DNA of 64,000 nucleotides from Paraburkholderia sp. (GTDB taxonomy: Bacteria; Pseudomonadota; Gammaproteobacteria; Burkholderiales; Burkholderiaceae). Positions 28,276 through 37,487 of the stretch are shown here, one piece after another (the first letter of the stretch is position 1; the number at the start of each line of letters is the position of its first letter). The DNA is taken from the NCBI RefSeq assembly GCF_024281035.1, contig NZ_JAMXLH010000022.1:1-64000 (forward strand). The letters run 5' to 3'. A program made the position numbers and the translations under genes. Below the pieces are notes generated by a model. The model was not told where the DNA came from. It was given only the letters and a program-made list of their open reading frames with translations, and searched no databases.

Positions 28276-30276
28276 TTACTCCACGCGTTTTTCGCCGATG
28301 TCGTTCATCGTCTTTCCGCTTTCGCTACGACGATGCTCTACGACAAGCGGCGGCAGCGGGCAGTCGAGCGCATCGCAAATGGCGCGGAGCAGCTCCGCTT
28401 CACGGATGTCGACCTGCTCGTTTGCCAGGATACAGCTTGCGCAGGCCGCGACGATCCGGCGCTTGATGGCCGGGACGGATTGACTGAGCGTTTGCAGGGC
28501 CGCGTCGAACCCGGCGAGTGAGCATGCCTCGTAGGGCGGCAAGTGGAAGGTGTGATCGCCGCCGATGTAGCCGCGCATGCCCGTATCGAAAGCCAGGGCG
28601 GCCAGGGCGGCCTGGTCGGGTTCCGGCTGGCCTTCCCAGGCCAGCAGCGCCAGCACCGTTGCCAGCGGATGCGCCAGTTGTTGCGGCGATTTTTGCACGG
28701 GACGCGTTTGACGCTGAGGCATGAACTGGGTGTCGAGATGGCGATGCAGCACGCAGCGCAGCGTGTATTCGAACAGGCTCAGCCGCTGGTCGGCGAGCAT
28801 GAGCATCTCGACCTGGGCGCGGAAAGTCCGGTGCTGTTGAGGCGACATCTGTCGCAGCGCGGGCAGGGCGAGGTCGAGGAGGGGCAGCCGATGCGTGTCC
28901 GGCAGCGCCAGGGCGGGGGCAACCAGCCGCACGGTTTCCGCGAAATCCTGCGGCTCAGCGCCGGCCTTCAGCTGCGTCAACTGGCGTTCCTGCAGGTCTG
29001 CTCGCGGGTCCATGAGAAGGGCGTACACCAGAGCGCGAGCACTGAACGGCTCCTGAGCGGCGTGCCGGAGCACATCGGGCATGCCGTCGTGCAGCGCCTG
29101 GGCGTAGCCGATCAATTCAGGATTGACTTGGCCGACGCGGGACGCCGCTTCGTCGGCGAACCCCAGGACCGGCAGCGGAACCTGCGGCAGCCCGGGCAAC
29201 GTCGGCGCGCCGCCGAACGGCGGGACACGGCCAGGGCGACGGCCTTCGCGTTCTTCCTGATCGACGCCGACCGGTCGCACCGCCGGGAACTGGCCGTCGA
29301 ACGCGGGATCGATCCGGCGGATGCGCTCGACGAGAGGCGGGTGGGTCGCCAGCAGTCCGGCGAATCCCCCACCGGCGAAGGCATTGGCGAAAAACATGTG
29401 ACCGGCCTCGGCGGCCTGGGGGTTTTCGATGCGCGATCCCTCGGTCAGTCCGCCGATCTTTTTGAGCGCTCCGGCAATGCCGTCGGGGTTGCGCGTGAAC
29501 TGGACGGCGCTGGCGTCGGCCAGGTACTCGCGCTGCCGGGACACTGCCGCCATGATCAGCCGCCCGAAAAACGCGCCCACCAGGCCCAGCACGAACACGC
29601 CGAGACCCAGCATCGCCACGCCGGCCTGGGAATCCCGCCTTCCCCCCGAGCGTCTGCCGGACGCGAACATGAGGCTGCGGCCGATGATGGACAACACCAT
29701 GATTCCGAAGATCAGGCCGATCAGGCGGATATTGAGCCGCATGTCGCCGTTGAGGATGTGGCTGAATTCATGGGCCACCACGCCCTGCAGCTCGTCGCGG
29801 CTCAGGTAGTCGAGGCTGCCCTGGGAGACGGCGACCACGGCATCGCCGGGCGCGTAGCCCGCCGCGAAGGCATTGATGCCCGGCTCGTCCAGCACATAAA
29901 CGGGGGGCACCGGCACGCCCGCGGCGAGGGCCATTTCCTCGACGACGTTGAGCAGGCGCTTTTGCCGCGCGTCGGTCGTCGTGCGGGGCACCGCCACACC
30001 GCCCAACATCAGGGCGACGGCCTCGCCGCCCGAAGAGAGCTGGGACACCTTGAACGCGCTGGCGCCGCCGACCACGAGGCCTACTCCGGGCGCTGCGAGC
30101 AGGAGCAGCTCCGGCTGCCACCAGGACACCGGCTCATGCGTGCCATACATGCTGAACACGACCAGCAGCGCGTACACAAGGACGATCAGAATCAGGATCG
30201 CCAGGACGAAATAGACGACCAGTTCGAAGGTCTTGCGTCGCGCCAGATCCTGCTGCTGAAAAAAATTGATGGCCAT
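28276..30276 (-). CDS. M48 family membrane metallopeptidase with C-terminal extension
   Basis: The protein is 666 aa from MAINFFQQQD at 30276. Two N-terminal membrane segments are followed by the zinc site VAHEFSH (HExxH) near 163 and the third ligand in REYLADASAV near 245, with two more membrane segments between them. The peptidase part is HtpX-like, but after residue about 330 comes an additional about 330-residue soluble domain of helical repeats that ordinary HtpX lacks. This longer form commonly follows lemA, as here (52-nt gap). It probably takes part in envelope protein quality control. It converges with the copA gene with only 26 bp between stops. Confidence 0.9.
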   Translation of the reverse strand: MAINFFQQQDLARRKTFELVVYFVLAILILIVLVYALLVVFSMYGTHEPVSWWQPELLLLAAPGVGLVVGGASAFKVSQLSSGGEAVALMLGGVAVPRTTTDARQKRLLNVVEEMALAAGVPVPPVYVLDEPGINAFAAGYAPGDAVVAVSQGSLDYLSRDELQGVVAHEFSHILNGDMRLNIRLIGLIFGIMVLSIIGRSLMFASGRRSGGRRDSQAGVAMLGLGVFVLGLVGAFFGRLIMAAVSRQREYLADASAVQFTRNPDGIAGALKKIGGLTEGSRIENPQAAEAGHMFFANAFAGGGFAGLLATHPPLVERIRRIDPAFDGQFPAVRPVGVDQEEREGRRPGRVPPFGGAPTLPGLPQVPLPVLGFADEAASRVGQVNPELIGYAQALHDGMPDVLRHAAQEPFSARALVYALLMDPRADLQERQLTQLKAGAEPQDFAETVRLVAPALALPDTHRLPLLDLALPALRQMSPQQHRTFRAQVEMLMLADQRLSLFEYTLRCVLHRHLDTQFMPQRQTRPVQKSPQQLAHPLATVLALLAWEGQPEPDQAALAALAFDTGMRGYIGGDHTFHLPPYEACSLAGFDAALQTLSQSVPAIKRRIVAACASCILANEQVDIREAELLRAICDALDCPLPPLVVEHRRSESGKTMNDIGEKRVE

Positions 30277-30328
30277 GGTCAGCCCGGCTTTGGGAGCATG
30301 AAGCGCACAGAGCCGTCGCGGCTCCGGG

Positions 30329-30928
30329 TCACCGGAACGACACCTTGGGCGCTGCGCGCTCGGCCTCCGCGGTTTCGAGCAGCGCCGCCTCCCTGAAGCC
30401 GAACATGCCGGCCACCATGACAGCCGGGAAGACCTCGCGCCGGATGTTGTAGTCGGTCGCGGCGTCGTTGAACGCTTGCCGGGCGAAGCCGATCTTGTTC
30501 TCGGTCGAGGTGAGCTCCTCTTGCAGGGAGAGCATGTTCTGGTTGGCCTTGAGGTCCGGGTACGCCTCGGACAGCGCAAACAGCCGCCCCAGGGTGCCGC
30601 CCAGCTGCGCCTCGGCCTGGTTAAACGCCCTCATGGCTTCCGGGTCGCTGGGGTTGGCCGCGACTTTCTGCTCGGCCGCCAATGCGCCGTTGCGGGCCTT
30701 GATGACGGCTTCGAGCGTCTCCCGCTCGTAGCCCATATAGCCCTTGACCGCTTCGACCAGGTTCGGAATCAGGTCGTAGCGGCGTTTGAGCTGCACGTCG
30801 ATCTGCGCGAAAGCGTTCGCGAAGCGGTTCCGGGCGACCACCAGCCCGTTGTAGATGCCCATGAGCCAAAGCGCGAACAGCAACGCGATGCCCAGGAGCA
30901 CGAGCAGGGTGACAATGACGGGACTCAT
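30329..30928 (-). CDS. LemA family protein
   Basis: The protein is 199 aa starting at MSPVIV; GGAGG lies 10 nt upstream on the minus strand. One N-terminal membrane helix (about 5-27) is followed by the LemA helical domain: YNGLVVARNRFANAFAQIDVQLKRRYDLIPNLVE and the end of the domain at YNIRREVFPA. LemA proteins have an extracytoplasmic N-terminus and a helical-bundle core. The exact function is unsettled. It is the first gene of a two-gene unit with the M48 peptidase, a conserved pairing. Confidence 0.92.
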   Translation of the reverse strand: MSPVIVTLLVLLGIALLFALWLMGIYNGLVVARNRFANAFAQIDVQLKRRYDLIPNLVEAVKGYMGYERETLEAVIKARNGALAAEQKVAANPSDPEAMRAFNQAEAQLGGTLGRLFALSEAYPDLKANQNMLSLQEELTSTENKIGFARQAFNDAATDYNIRREVFPAVMVAGMFGFREAALLETAEAERAAPKVSFR

Positions 30929-31245
30929 TGGCCGCGACCTCCGAGGAGCGTACTGTTGGTCTGGACTATCGCACGACGATTGAAACAGGATAAGTGAAAT
31001 GGCGCTTAATTCAATCGATTCGTGAACGTGATCGAAGAGAAATTGCGCACAGTTAAGCGCGCTGCATCGACTGCTTTCATTCCCGGATGAGTGGTGCCGA
31101 TCCGGCGGGCCGAGAAGGTCATTCCACACGGCCTGCGATGCTGATCAAACTGAAACGGAATGCCTTTGTTTTTGATCTTTCTGTGGCCGGCAATGTTGGA
31201 TAACGTTGCGCGCGGAACGTGTTCGGATTGTCGAAGCACGTGTCG
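30929..31245. other. Intergenic stretch without recognised content
   Basis: 317 bp lie between lemA (minus) and the LysR stop. No convincing gene, RNA or strong promoter is seen. Short open frames here lack ribosome binding sites and similarity. Confidence 0.4.
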
Positions 31246-32184
31246 CTACACGGCAGCCTTACGCTTGCGCTTCGGCTTTTCGGCTGGCATCTCCGGGTCG
31301 CTCAGCAAGTCGATTATCTTGCTTCGCAGCCATATGCTCGCCTGATCCTGCGCCTTGCTGCGATGCCAGTACAAATGCCATTCCAGCCTCGCCAGCGAAA
31401 ACGGCAATTCGAAAATACGCGCGTCATGGCGTTGCAGAAGCTGCATCGGCGCGGTGAGCGCAAGGTCGGTGCGCAAGGCGACGAGCGGTGCAACCATGTA
31501 ATGTTGCACGCGCATGCGTATCTGCCGCTGTTTGCCGAGCTTTTTCATTTCCGCGTCGACGAAGCCGCTTCCCTGGCGGCGGCTCGACACCTGGATATGG
31601 CCGAGCGCGAGGTAGTCGTCCATGCTCAGCGTGTCGCCCTTGAACGGGTGATCGTGACGCAGCATGCAAGCGTAGCGGTCGCTGCCGAGCGGCGCCTGGC
31701 GCAGATGCGGGTCGTCCAGAAAGGGCACGTCGATTGCAAAGTCTATCTTGCCCGTTTCCAGCGCCGCGGCCACTTCGCTGCGCGGCGTGAAGTAGCATTC
31801 GATGTTCATGCCGGGCGCCTGTTGCTGAAGCAGCTCGCCGAGCGTCGGCAAGAGAATCGCCTCCGTCAAATCGGGCATGCTCAGACGGAAAGTGCGTTGC
31901 GATGTTGAAGGGACGAATACGTCGCCCGCCGTTGCGCTCGCTTCGAGCAGCTGCAGTGCCTCGCGCACGCGCCCGACAATATTTTCGGCGAGCGGTGTGG
32001 GCACCATTCCGGACGGCGAGCTTACGAAGAGCGGATCGTTCAACGCCTTGCGCATGCGCGCGAGCGCATTGCTCACGGCGGGTTGCGTAATGAAAAGCGC
32101 TTCGGCCGCGCGCGTTAGATTGCGCTTTTCATAAATCGACGCGAATACGACGAACAGATTCAGATCCAGCTTCAGTGGACGCAT
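31246..32184 (-). CDS. LysR-family regulator (NodD/Nac-like arrangement)
   Basis: 312 aa. The N-terminal winged helix-turn-helix spans residues about 8-67 (LDLNLFVVFASIYEKRNLTRAAEALFITQPAVSNALARMRKAL). The effector-binding domain spans about 90-295 (MPDLTEAILLPTLGELLQQQAPG). The tail is Lys/Arg-rich. It lies 116 nt downstream of the acyl-CoA dehydrogenase operon on the same strand, so it may be cotranscribed with it and control it. The inducer is not deducible from sequence. Confidence 0.9.
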   Translation of the reverse strand: MRPLKLDLNLFVVFASIYEKRNLTRAAEALFITQPAVSNALARMRKALNDPLFVSSPSGMVPTPLAENIVGRVREALQLLEASATAGDVFVPSTSQRTFRLSMPDLTEAILLPTLGELLQQQAPGMNIECYFTPRSEVAAALETGKIDFAIDVPFLDDPHLRQAPLGSDRYACMLRHDHPFKGDTLSMDDYLALGHIQVSSRRQGSGFVDAEMKKLGKQRQIRMRVQHYMVAPLVALRTDLALTAPMQLLQRHDARIFELPFSLARLEWHLYWHRSKAQDQASIWLRSKIIDLLSDPEMPAEKPKRKRKAAV

Positions 32185-32300
32185 TCAGACTCTCCGTTTG
32201 CCGACATCATAAACGAGCGGGAGTGTGAGGATGCGTCCGTGCCGATCCGGTGAATCGAAGTAGCGTTTCAGTTGCGCCGCAGTTGTACTTTAGTGACGCT

Positions 32301-33551
32301 TTAATCGCGCGGCGCAATGTTCAGGTAGGCCGCCGACGCGCCGAGCCGTTCCTTGCTGGCGCCGACTTCCATGCGCGCGATAGCCTGGAGATGCACCTCG
32401 TCCGGGCCATCCGCATAACGCAATGCGCGCGCCCAGGTCCAGTGATCGGCAAGCGGCGTGTCGGGACTCAGCCCCATCGCACCGAATACCTGCATCGCGC
32501 GGTCGCACACGGTCGAATACACCTGCGGGACCAGCGCCTTGATCATGGAGATCTCTTTGCGCGCCGCTTTCGCGCCCACGGTATCGAGGAGCCAGGCGGT
32601 TTTCAGCACGAGGAGCCGCGCCTGATCGATTTCAATCCGCGATTTCGCAATCCACTCGCTCACGCTACCGTGCTGATGCAGATATTTACCGAAGGTCTTG
32701 CGCTCCTGCGCGCGCTCGGTCATCAGTTCGAGCGCCAGTTCCGACGCACCGATCGAACGCATGCAATGGTGAATACGTCCGGGCCCGAGCCGGGCCTGCG
32801 CAAGCGCGAAACCGCTGCCTTCCTCGCCGAGCAGATTCGACGCCGGTACACGGACATTCCTGAACGTGACCTCGCAATGTCCTTCCGGCGAGACGTGATT
32901 CATGACCGGGATGTTCCGGACGATCGTCACGCCCGCGGTTTCCGCGGGCACCAGGATCATGCTTTGCTGACGATGGCTTTCGGCGTCCGGGTCGGTCTTG
33001 CCCATGACGATGAACAGCTTGCAGTTGGGATGCGCCGCGTTCGTGATGAACCACTTGCGGCCGTTGATCACGTAGTCGTCGCCGTCGCGGCGAATGGACG
33101 TCGTGATGTTCGTGGCGTCGGAGGAGGGCACGTCGGGCTCCGTCATGGCGAACGCGGAACGGATCTTGCCTTCGAGCAGCGGTGCGAGCCACGCCTCGCG
33201 TTGTGCAGGCGTCGCGAACATGTGCAGCAGCTCCATGTTGCCGGTGTCGGGCGCGTTGCAGTTAAAGACCTCCGAAGCCCACGACACGCGACCCATGACC
33301 TCCGCGAGCGGTGCGTATTCGAGGTTGGTGAGGCGCGTGCCCGGCTCGTCGTCCTTCAAATGCGGCAGAAACAGATTCCACAACCCTTCGGCTTTGGCGA
33401 TGGCCTTCAGGTCCTCCATGAACGACACGGGATACTGGCCCGCATGCACTTCGTCCAGCCACTGGCGCTGGCGCGGCACGATGTATTCGTCCATGAAGCT
33501 GTGCAAGCGGCGCAGCAGATCTTCGACCTTGGTGCTGTAAGCGAAATTCAT
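32301..33551 (-). CDS. Acyl-CoA dehydrogenase (ACAD10/11-like group)
   Basis: 416 aa with acyl-CoA dehydrogenase N, middle and C domains: CNAPDTGNMELLHMFATPAQREAWL near 95, FAMTEPDVPSSDATN near 135, YVINGRKWFITNA near 163, QVFGAMGLSPDTPLADHWTWARALRYADGPDEVH near 365. The two last motifs are typical of the ACAD10/11-related group, which acts with an APH-type kinase. The expected substrate is a (4-phospho- or unmodified) acyl-CoA. It is the last enzyme gene of the operon 36138-32301. Confidence 0.92.
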   Translation of the reverse strand: MNFAYSTKVEDLLRRLHSFMDEYIVPRQRQWLDEVHAGQYPVSFMEDLKAIAKAEGLWNLFLPHLKDDEPGTRLTNLEYAPLAEVMGRVSWASEVFNCNAPDTGNMELLHMFATPAQREAWLAPLLEGKIRSAFAMTEPDVPSSDATNITTSIRRDGDDYVINGRKWFITNAAHPNCKLFIVMGKTDPDAESHRQQSMILVPAETAGVTIVRNIPVMNHVSPEGHCEVTFRNVRVPASNLLGEEGSGFALAQARLGPGRIHHCMRSIGASELALELMTERAQERKTFGKYLHQHGSVSEWIAKSRIEIDQARLLVLKTAWLLDTVGAKAARKEISMIKALVPQVYSTVCDRAMQVFGAMGLSPDTPLADHWTWARALRYADGPDEVHLQAIARMEVGASKERLGASAAYLNIAPRD

Positions 33552-33606
33552 GATGGGTTCCTTACGTATGCTCGAGTACGGTGGTGTGCGCTTATGTGAC
33601 GGTGCG

Positions 33607-34371
33607 TCAGATCGTCAGCCCGCCGTCGACGACAATGCATTCGCCGTTCGTATAGCTCGCCGCGTCCGATACGAGATAGAGCACGGTGCCCGCCATTTCG
33701 TGCGGTTCGCCGTGGCGGCGCAATGGAATCTCGCTGATCCAGCGGTCGTAGATTTCCCGGTTCTCGAACAGCGCGCCGGCAAACTTCGTTTTTGTGAGGC
33801 CCGGCAACAGCGCATTCACGCGAATGCCAAACGGGCCGCACTCCTTGGCGAATGCGCGCGTCATGTTGACGACCGCCGCCTTCGTGATCGAGTAGATGCC
33901 CTGCATGTCGCCGGGTTGCAGCGCATTGACCGAGGCGGTGTTGACGATGGCGCCGCGTCCTTGCGCGCGCATCATCTTTCCGGCCTCGACCGACATGAAG
34001 AAATATCCGCGGATATTGACTTCGACGGTCTTGTTGTACGCGCCGAGGTCGGTGTCGAGGATATGGCCGAAATACGGGTTGGCCGCCGCATTGTTGACAA
34101 GGATGTCGAGGCGGCCGTGCTTTTCGCGGATATGCGCGAATGTCGCGGCAATGTCCTCCATGCGGCCGACGTGACAGGCGAAAGCCTCGGCGCTGCCCCC
34201 GGTCGCGCGGATGGACGCCGCGACCGACTCGCAGTCTTCGAGCTTGCGGCTCGATACGATCACATGGGCGCCCTGTTCGGCGAGCAACCTGGCGATCGCC
34301 TCGCCGATGCCGCGGCTTGCGCCCGTCACGAGAGCGATCCGGCCGGTGAGGTCAAAGAGATTCGTGCTCAA
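33607..34371 (-). CDS. SDR-family oxidoreductase
   Basis: 254-aa classical short-chain dehydrogenase: TGASRGIG near 16-23, NNAAANPYFG near 95, the catalytic Ser in NTASVNAL, Tyr-x3-Lys in YSITKAA near 160, and CIVVDGGLTI at the end. It probably oxidises or reduces a hydroxy/keto-acyl-CoA in the pathway encoded by the operon. It lies 55 nt downstream of the dehydrogenase start and 37 nt from the kinase stop, in the same orientation. Confidence 0.92.
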   Translation of the reverse strand: MSTNLFDLTGRIALVTGASRGIGEAIARLLAEQGAHVIVSSRKLEDCESVAASIRATGGSAEAFACHVGRMEDIAATFAHIREKHGRLDILVNNAAANPYFGHILDTDLGAYNKTVEVNIRGYFFMSVEAGKMMRAQGRGAIVNTASVNALQPGDMQGIYSITKAAVVNMTRAFAKECGPFGIRVNALLPGLTKTKFAGALFENREIYDRWISEIPLRRHGEPHEMAGTVLYLVSDAASYTNGECIVVDGGLTI

Positions 34372-34408
34372 TGTCGTTTCCTTTCTTTCGGGTCAATGGC
34401 GTGGCGCT

Positions 34409-35437
34409 TCAGTCGATCAACTCCACGGCGAGTGCTGCGAGCGGTCCGGCCATCCCGCCCACTTCGTGCGCATTCGCATTCGAGGCGTTGCCGTGCAGGG
34501 CGCGCGCCTTGACGCCCTGTGCAATCGAGGCCAGGCGGAAAAAGCTGAATGCCAGATAAAAATTCCAGTTCTCGATACGGGGCAGGCTGCGAAGCGCGCA
34601 GTACTGCGCCACCATCTCTTCTTCCTCGGGAATGCCGAGCGCCGAGCGATCCAGGCCGCGCAGGCCCGCGATATTGCCCTTCGACGGCAGGCGCAGGCAC
34701 ATGCAGAAGTAAGCGAGATCGGCGAGCGGATTGCCGAGTGTCGAGAGTTCCCAATCGAGAATGGCGCGCACGCGTGGCGCGTCGTGCGCAAAGATGAGGT
34801 TGTCGATGCGGAAGTCGCCGTGCACGAGCGACACGCGTTGCGCGTCGGTCGGGCAATGCGCAGGGAGCCACTCGATCAGCGCATCCATGGCGGCGATCGG
34901 TTCGGTCTCGGCGGCGCGGTATTGCCTGGTCCAAAGCTCGACCTGTCGCTGGAAATAGTTGCCTGCGCGTCCATAGTCACCCAGACCCACAGCGTCGACG
35001 TCAACGTCGTGAAGCGCGGCGAGCGTCGTCATGATCGACGCGTAATAGTCGCGACGCGCGTCGCGCTCGATCTCGGGCAGGGCGGGGTTCCAGAAGATGC
35101 GCCCGTCCTCGTAGCTCATCAGATAGAACATGCTGCCAATGACTTCGCGGTCTTCGCACAGATGCCAGGTGCGCGCGACGGGCACGGCGGTGTCGGCGAG
35201 CGCGCGCAGCACGCGGTACTCGCGATCGACTGCGTGCGCGGACTTGAGCAGTTGCCCCGGCGGTTGGCGGCGCAGAACGTAGCGCTGCTCAGGCGTGTCG
35301 AGCATGTACGTTGGGTTGGACTGGCCGCCCGTGAATTTACTGGCCTTCACGGGCCCGAGAAAGCCCGGGATGTGCTGCTGCAGGTAAGCGGCAAGCCGAT
35401 CGAGGTCGAGAGAGGTTGCGGTGGAGTCGCGGTTCAT
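34409..35437 (-). CDS. APH-type phosphotransferase (ACAD10/11 kinase-domain-like)
   Basis: The protein is 342 aa from MNRDSTATS at 35437; the frame extends upstream into the next gene without support. Kinase-like motifs are FTGGQSNPTYML (nucleotide loop) near 40, YVLRRQP (Lys/Arg-rich strand), the catalytic loop VHGDFRIDNLIF near 205 and the metal Asp in ILDWELSTLGNPLADLAY near 225. In vertebrate ACAD10/11 and in the bacterial levulinate pathway a homologous kinase phosphorylates 4-hydroxyacyl-CoA. The neighbouring acyl-CoA dehydrogenase and SDR genes support the same type of job here. Confidence 0.9.
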   Translation of the reverse strand: MNRDSTATSLDLDRLAAYLQQHIPGFLGPVKASKFTGGQSNPTYMLDTPEQRYVLRRQPPGQLLKSAHAVDREYRVLRALADTAVPVARTWHLCEDREVIGSMFYLMSYEDGRIFWNPALPEIERDARRDYYASIMTTLAALHDVDVDAVGLGDYGRAGNYFQRQVELWTRQYRAAETEPIAAMDALIEWLPAHCPTDAQRVSLVHGDFRIDNLIFAHDAPRVRAILDWELSTLGNPLADLAYFCMCLRLPSKGNIAGLRGLDRSALGIPEEEEMVAQYCALRSLPRIENWNFYLAFSFFRLASIAQGVKARALHGNASNANAHEVGGMAGPLAALAVELID

Positions 35438-35463
35438 GGCTCTGGGTGCGTATCTGTTGGCAT

Positions 35464-36138
35464 TCAACCGTAGGTCTGAAACGCGTGGCGCAGCGGGTCG
35501 TCGAGATGCGAGATCGAATTGAAACTCGACAGTTGAAACGTTTCGCGATTGAAAAAGCAATCGGTGACGCTGCTATTGCGGATCTGCAGGTTGAGGTCGA
35601 TGGCCATCGCTGCGGGCGCCTGCAACGCCTGTTGGGTCAACGCGCCAATCACGCCGCCCGAGGTGACGGCCAGCACGTGTTTCGCACCGCTGCGCTGGAT
35701 GGTCTCGCGCACGCCCGCGACGCGCCGTTGAAATGCGTTCCATGTTTCGGGCACGCGTGCATCGAGGGCGCCTTCGACCCACAAAAGCAGCACCTGTCGA
35801 AGCGCCTTGAAGAACTCGCGCGGATTGCTTTTGGACGTTTCGGCGAGATCGCGATGTTCGTCGCCCAGTGCACGAAAGAGCGCGTGGAAATCGTATTCGT
35901 CGAGTCCGGGGTGAACTTCGTGTGCGAGGGGAACGCCCGGCAGTGCGCGGCGAATCGCGTCGAGCGATTGCGCGTGACGCCGCAGCGTGCCGCTGAAGAC
36001 GCAATCAAAGTGCAGGCCGTTGCGTGCGAAATGTTCGCCGAGCCAGCTGCATTGCTGCTCGCCTTTAGCCGAAAGATGGTCGTAATCCTCCGCGCCGAGC
36101 GATGCTTGGCCGTGCCGCACCAGATAGAGTTTCGCCAT
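35464..36138 (-). CDS. Histidine phosphatase superfamily protein, second catalytic His replaced
   Basis: 224 aa. The N-terminal LVRHGQAS carries the phospho-accepting His9. The usual second active-site His motif (SHGG type) reads VTSGGVIG near 158, with Ser in the His position. That substitution also occurs in some branches of the family; whether the protein is active is uncertain. It is the first gene of the operon with the kinase, SDR and acyl-CoA dehydrogenase genes. It may remove phosphate from the phospho-acyl intermediate or a by-product, which is inference. Confidence 0.87.
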   Translation of the reverse strand: MAKLYLVRHGQASLGAEDYDHLSAKGEQQCSWLGEHFARNGLHFDCVFSGTLRRHAQSLDAIRRALPGVPLAHEVHPGLDEYDFHALFRALGDEHRDLAETSKSNPREFFKALRQVLLLWVEGALDARVPETWNAFQRRVAGVRETIQRSGAKHVLAVTSGGVIGALTQQALQAPAAMAIDLNLQIRNSSVTDCFFNRETFQLSSFNSISHLDDPLRHAFQTYG

Positions 36139-36394
36139 TGCACGCTTCGCCGAAAAAAGAGAGGAAGCGTCAGATTAGCGGCGGCGACGGCATTGATGAA
36201 GTTTATTTTGTTTATACGACTCCATTCACGATGGTGATGGTGATTCTTGAGACGAAGAGTTTTCAGTTTTCACACCGCGCTCGGCGCGTCGCCAGTTTGT
36301 CCTCGTCCCGCGAAGTTCGTATTGCCCCCGTCACGCTGTCACCCTGCGGGCGTGCGTGCAGATAGTCATACGGACTCACTCCGGGGGAGGCTAC

Positions 36395-37108
36395 CTATGT
36401 GCAATCTCCCTGCACGCCGTCCGTCGAGGAAATGCGTGACAGCACGTTTGCCACCACGCGGTCGCAGTGCGCTCCGCCGAACTCAAAAAGATCGCGCTCG
36501 ACCAGTTCGATCTCTTGCGCGAGGGCCTCGCGAAGCAAGGCCCTCGCCCGGAAGTACCGGCTGCGCACCGTGGCCCCCGGAATGTCGAGACATTGTGCGA
36601 CCTCTTCGACGCTCATCTCCTCCACCGAGCGCAACACGAAAACAATCCGGAACGCCTCCGGCATCGCATCGAGCTTGCGCTCGATCAGTGCCCGCATTTG
36701 TGCCCGTGCGACGGCTCTATCGGGTGCGTCGGATTCGAATGAAGGCACGGCGTCGATCTCTTCGTTTTCAAGGGTGTCCATGCTCACAATCGGTACGACG
36801 TTTTGCCGCCGCGCGTGACGCCGCATACGAGCGAGACACGCATTGATCACCAGCCGGCTCAGCCACGTGGACAGCGCAGCGTCGCCGCGAAATCCGGCGA
36901 TCGAGCGCCAGGCGTTCAAGTACGCGTCTTGCAACGCATCCTCGGCTTCGGTGTCGTCGCGCAGCGTGGCCCGCGCCAGGCGGTACAGCCGCTGGTTGTA
37001 ACGACGCATCAGCCGTACAAATGCGGTGTGGTCGCCAGCGGCCACACGGCGTGCGATCGACAGATCATCGTCGAGCGGTGCGTCCACCCAGGCGGCAGGT
37101 TCCGTCAT
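36395..37108 (-). CDS. ECF-type RNA polymerase sigma factor
   Basis: The protein is 237 aa from MTEPAAW; GAGAG lies 8 nt upstream and the gap to the cupredoxin gene is 10 nt. An ATG 21 nt further upstream would overlap that gene. Sigma region 2 is near 30-95 (FVRLMRRYNQRLYRLARATLRDDTEAEDALQDAYLNAW) and region 4 near 150-200 (MPEAFRIVFVLRSVEEMSVEEVAQCLDIPGATVRSRYFRAR). No anti-sigma gene is adjacent, unlike most ECF units. It is the last gene of a three-gene minus-strand set with the cupredoxin and DUF4142 protein, so it may direct transcription of that set. Confidence 0.92.
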   Translation of the reverse strand: MTEPAAWVDAPLDDDLSIARRVAAGDHTAFVRLMRRYNQRLYRLARATLRDDTEAEDALQDAYLNAWRSIAGFRGDAALSTWLSRLVINACLARMRRHARRQNVVPIVSMDTLENEEIDAVPSFESDAPDRAVARAQMRALIERKLDAMPEAFRIVFVLRSVEEMSVEEVAQCLDIPGATVRSRYFRARALLREALAQEIELVERDLFEFGGAHCDRVVANVLSRISSTDGVQGDCT

Positions 37109-37118
37109 TGCGGCTCTC

Positions 37119-37484
37119 TCATTGCACAATCAATACGCCGTGCATCGTCGGATGAAGACTGCATCCATACGGGTAACGGCCTTTCTTGCTCGCGTCATAG
37201 GACCACGATCCGTTCGCTGCAATGTTTCCCGAATCGAAAGTCTTCGCATCGGCCGTTGCGGTGTGGAAAAAGAGGTCGTTGTTTCGCCACGTAACGCGGT
37301 CGCCGCGGTGCACGGTCAGTGTGGGCGGGTTGAATTGCATATTTTCGATCGTCACCACCTTCGTTTCGGCGCGCGCCTGGGCGCTCGGCACGAAACCGGC
37401 GAGCGCCGTCGCAATGAGCGCGCATGACGGCAGCAGCGCGAACCACCGGCCGCCCGTATCGGCGTTGTTGCGATTGCCTTGCAT
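37119..37484 (-). CDS. Periplasmic cupredoxin (amicyanin/plastocyanin-like)
   Basis: 121 aa with a signal peptide ending near residue 38 (AQA-RAE). The type-1 copper site shows His in DLFFHTA near 74 and the C-terminal loop CSLHPTM near 108-114 (Cys, His, Met). The core VTIENMQFNPPTLTVHRGDRVTWRNND is the classic cupredoxin strand. It is a small electron-transfer or copper-binding protein. It lies 3 nt after the DUF4142 stop and 10 nt before the sigma factor, so the three genes are one transcript. Confidence 0.92.
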   Translation of the reverse strand: MQGNRNNADTGGRWFALLPSCALIATALAGFVPSAQARAETKVVTIENMQFNPPTLTVHRGDRVTWRNNDLFFHTATADAKTFDSGNIAANGSWSYDASKKGRYPYGCSLHPTMHGVLIVQ

Positions 37485-37487
37485 CGC

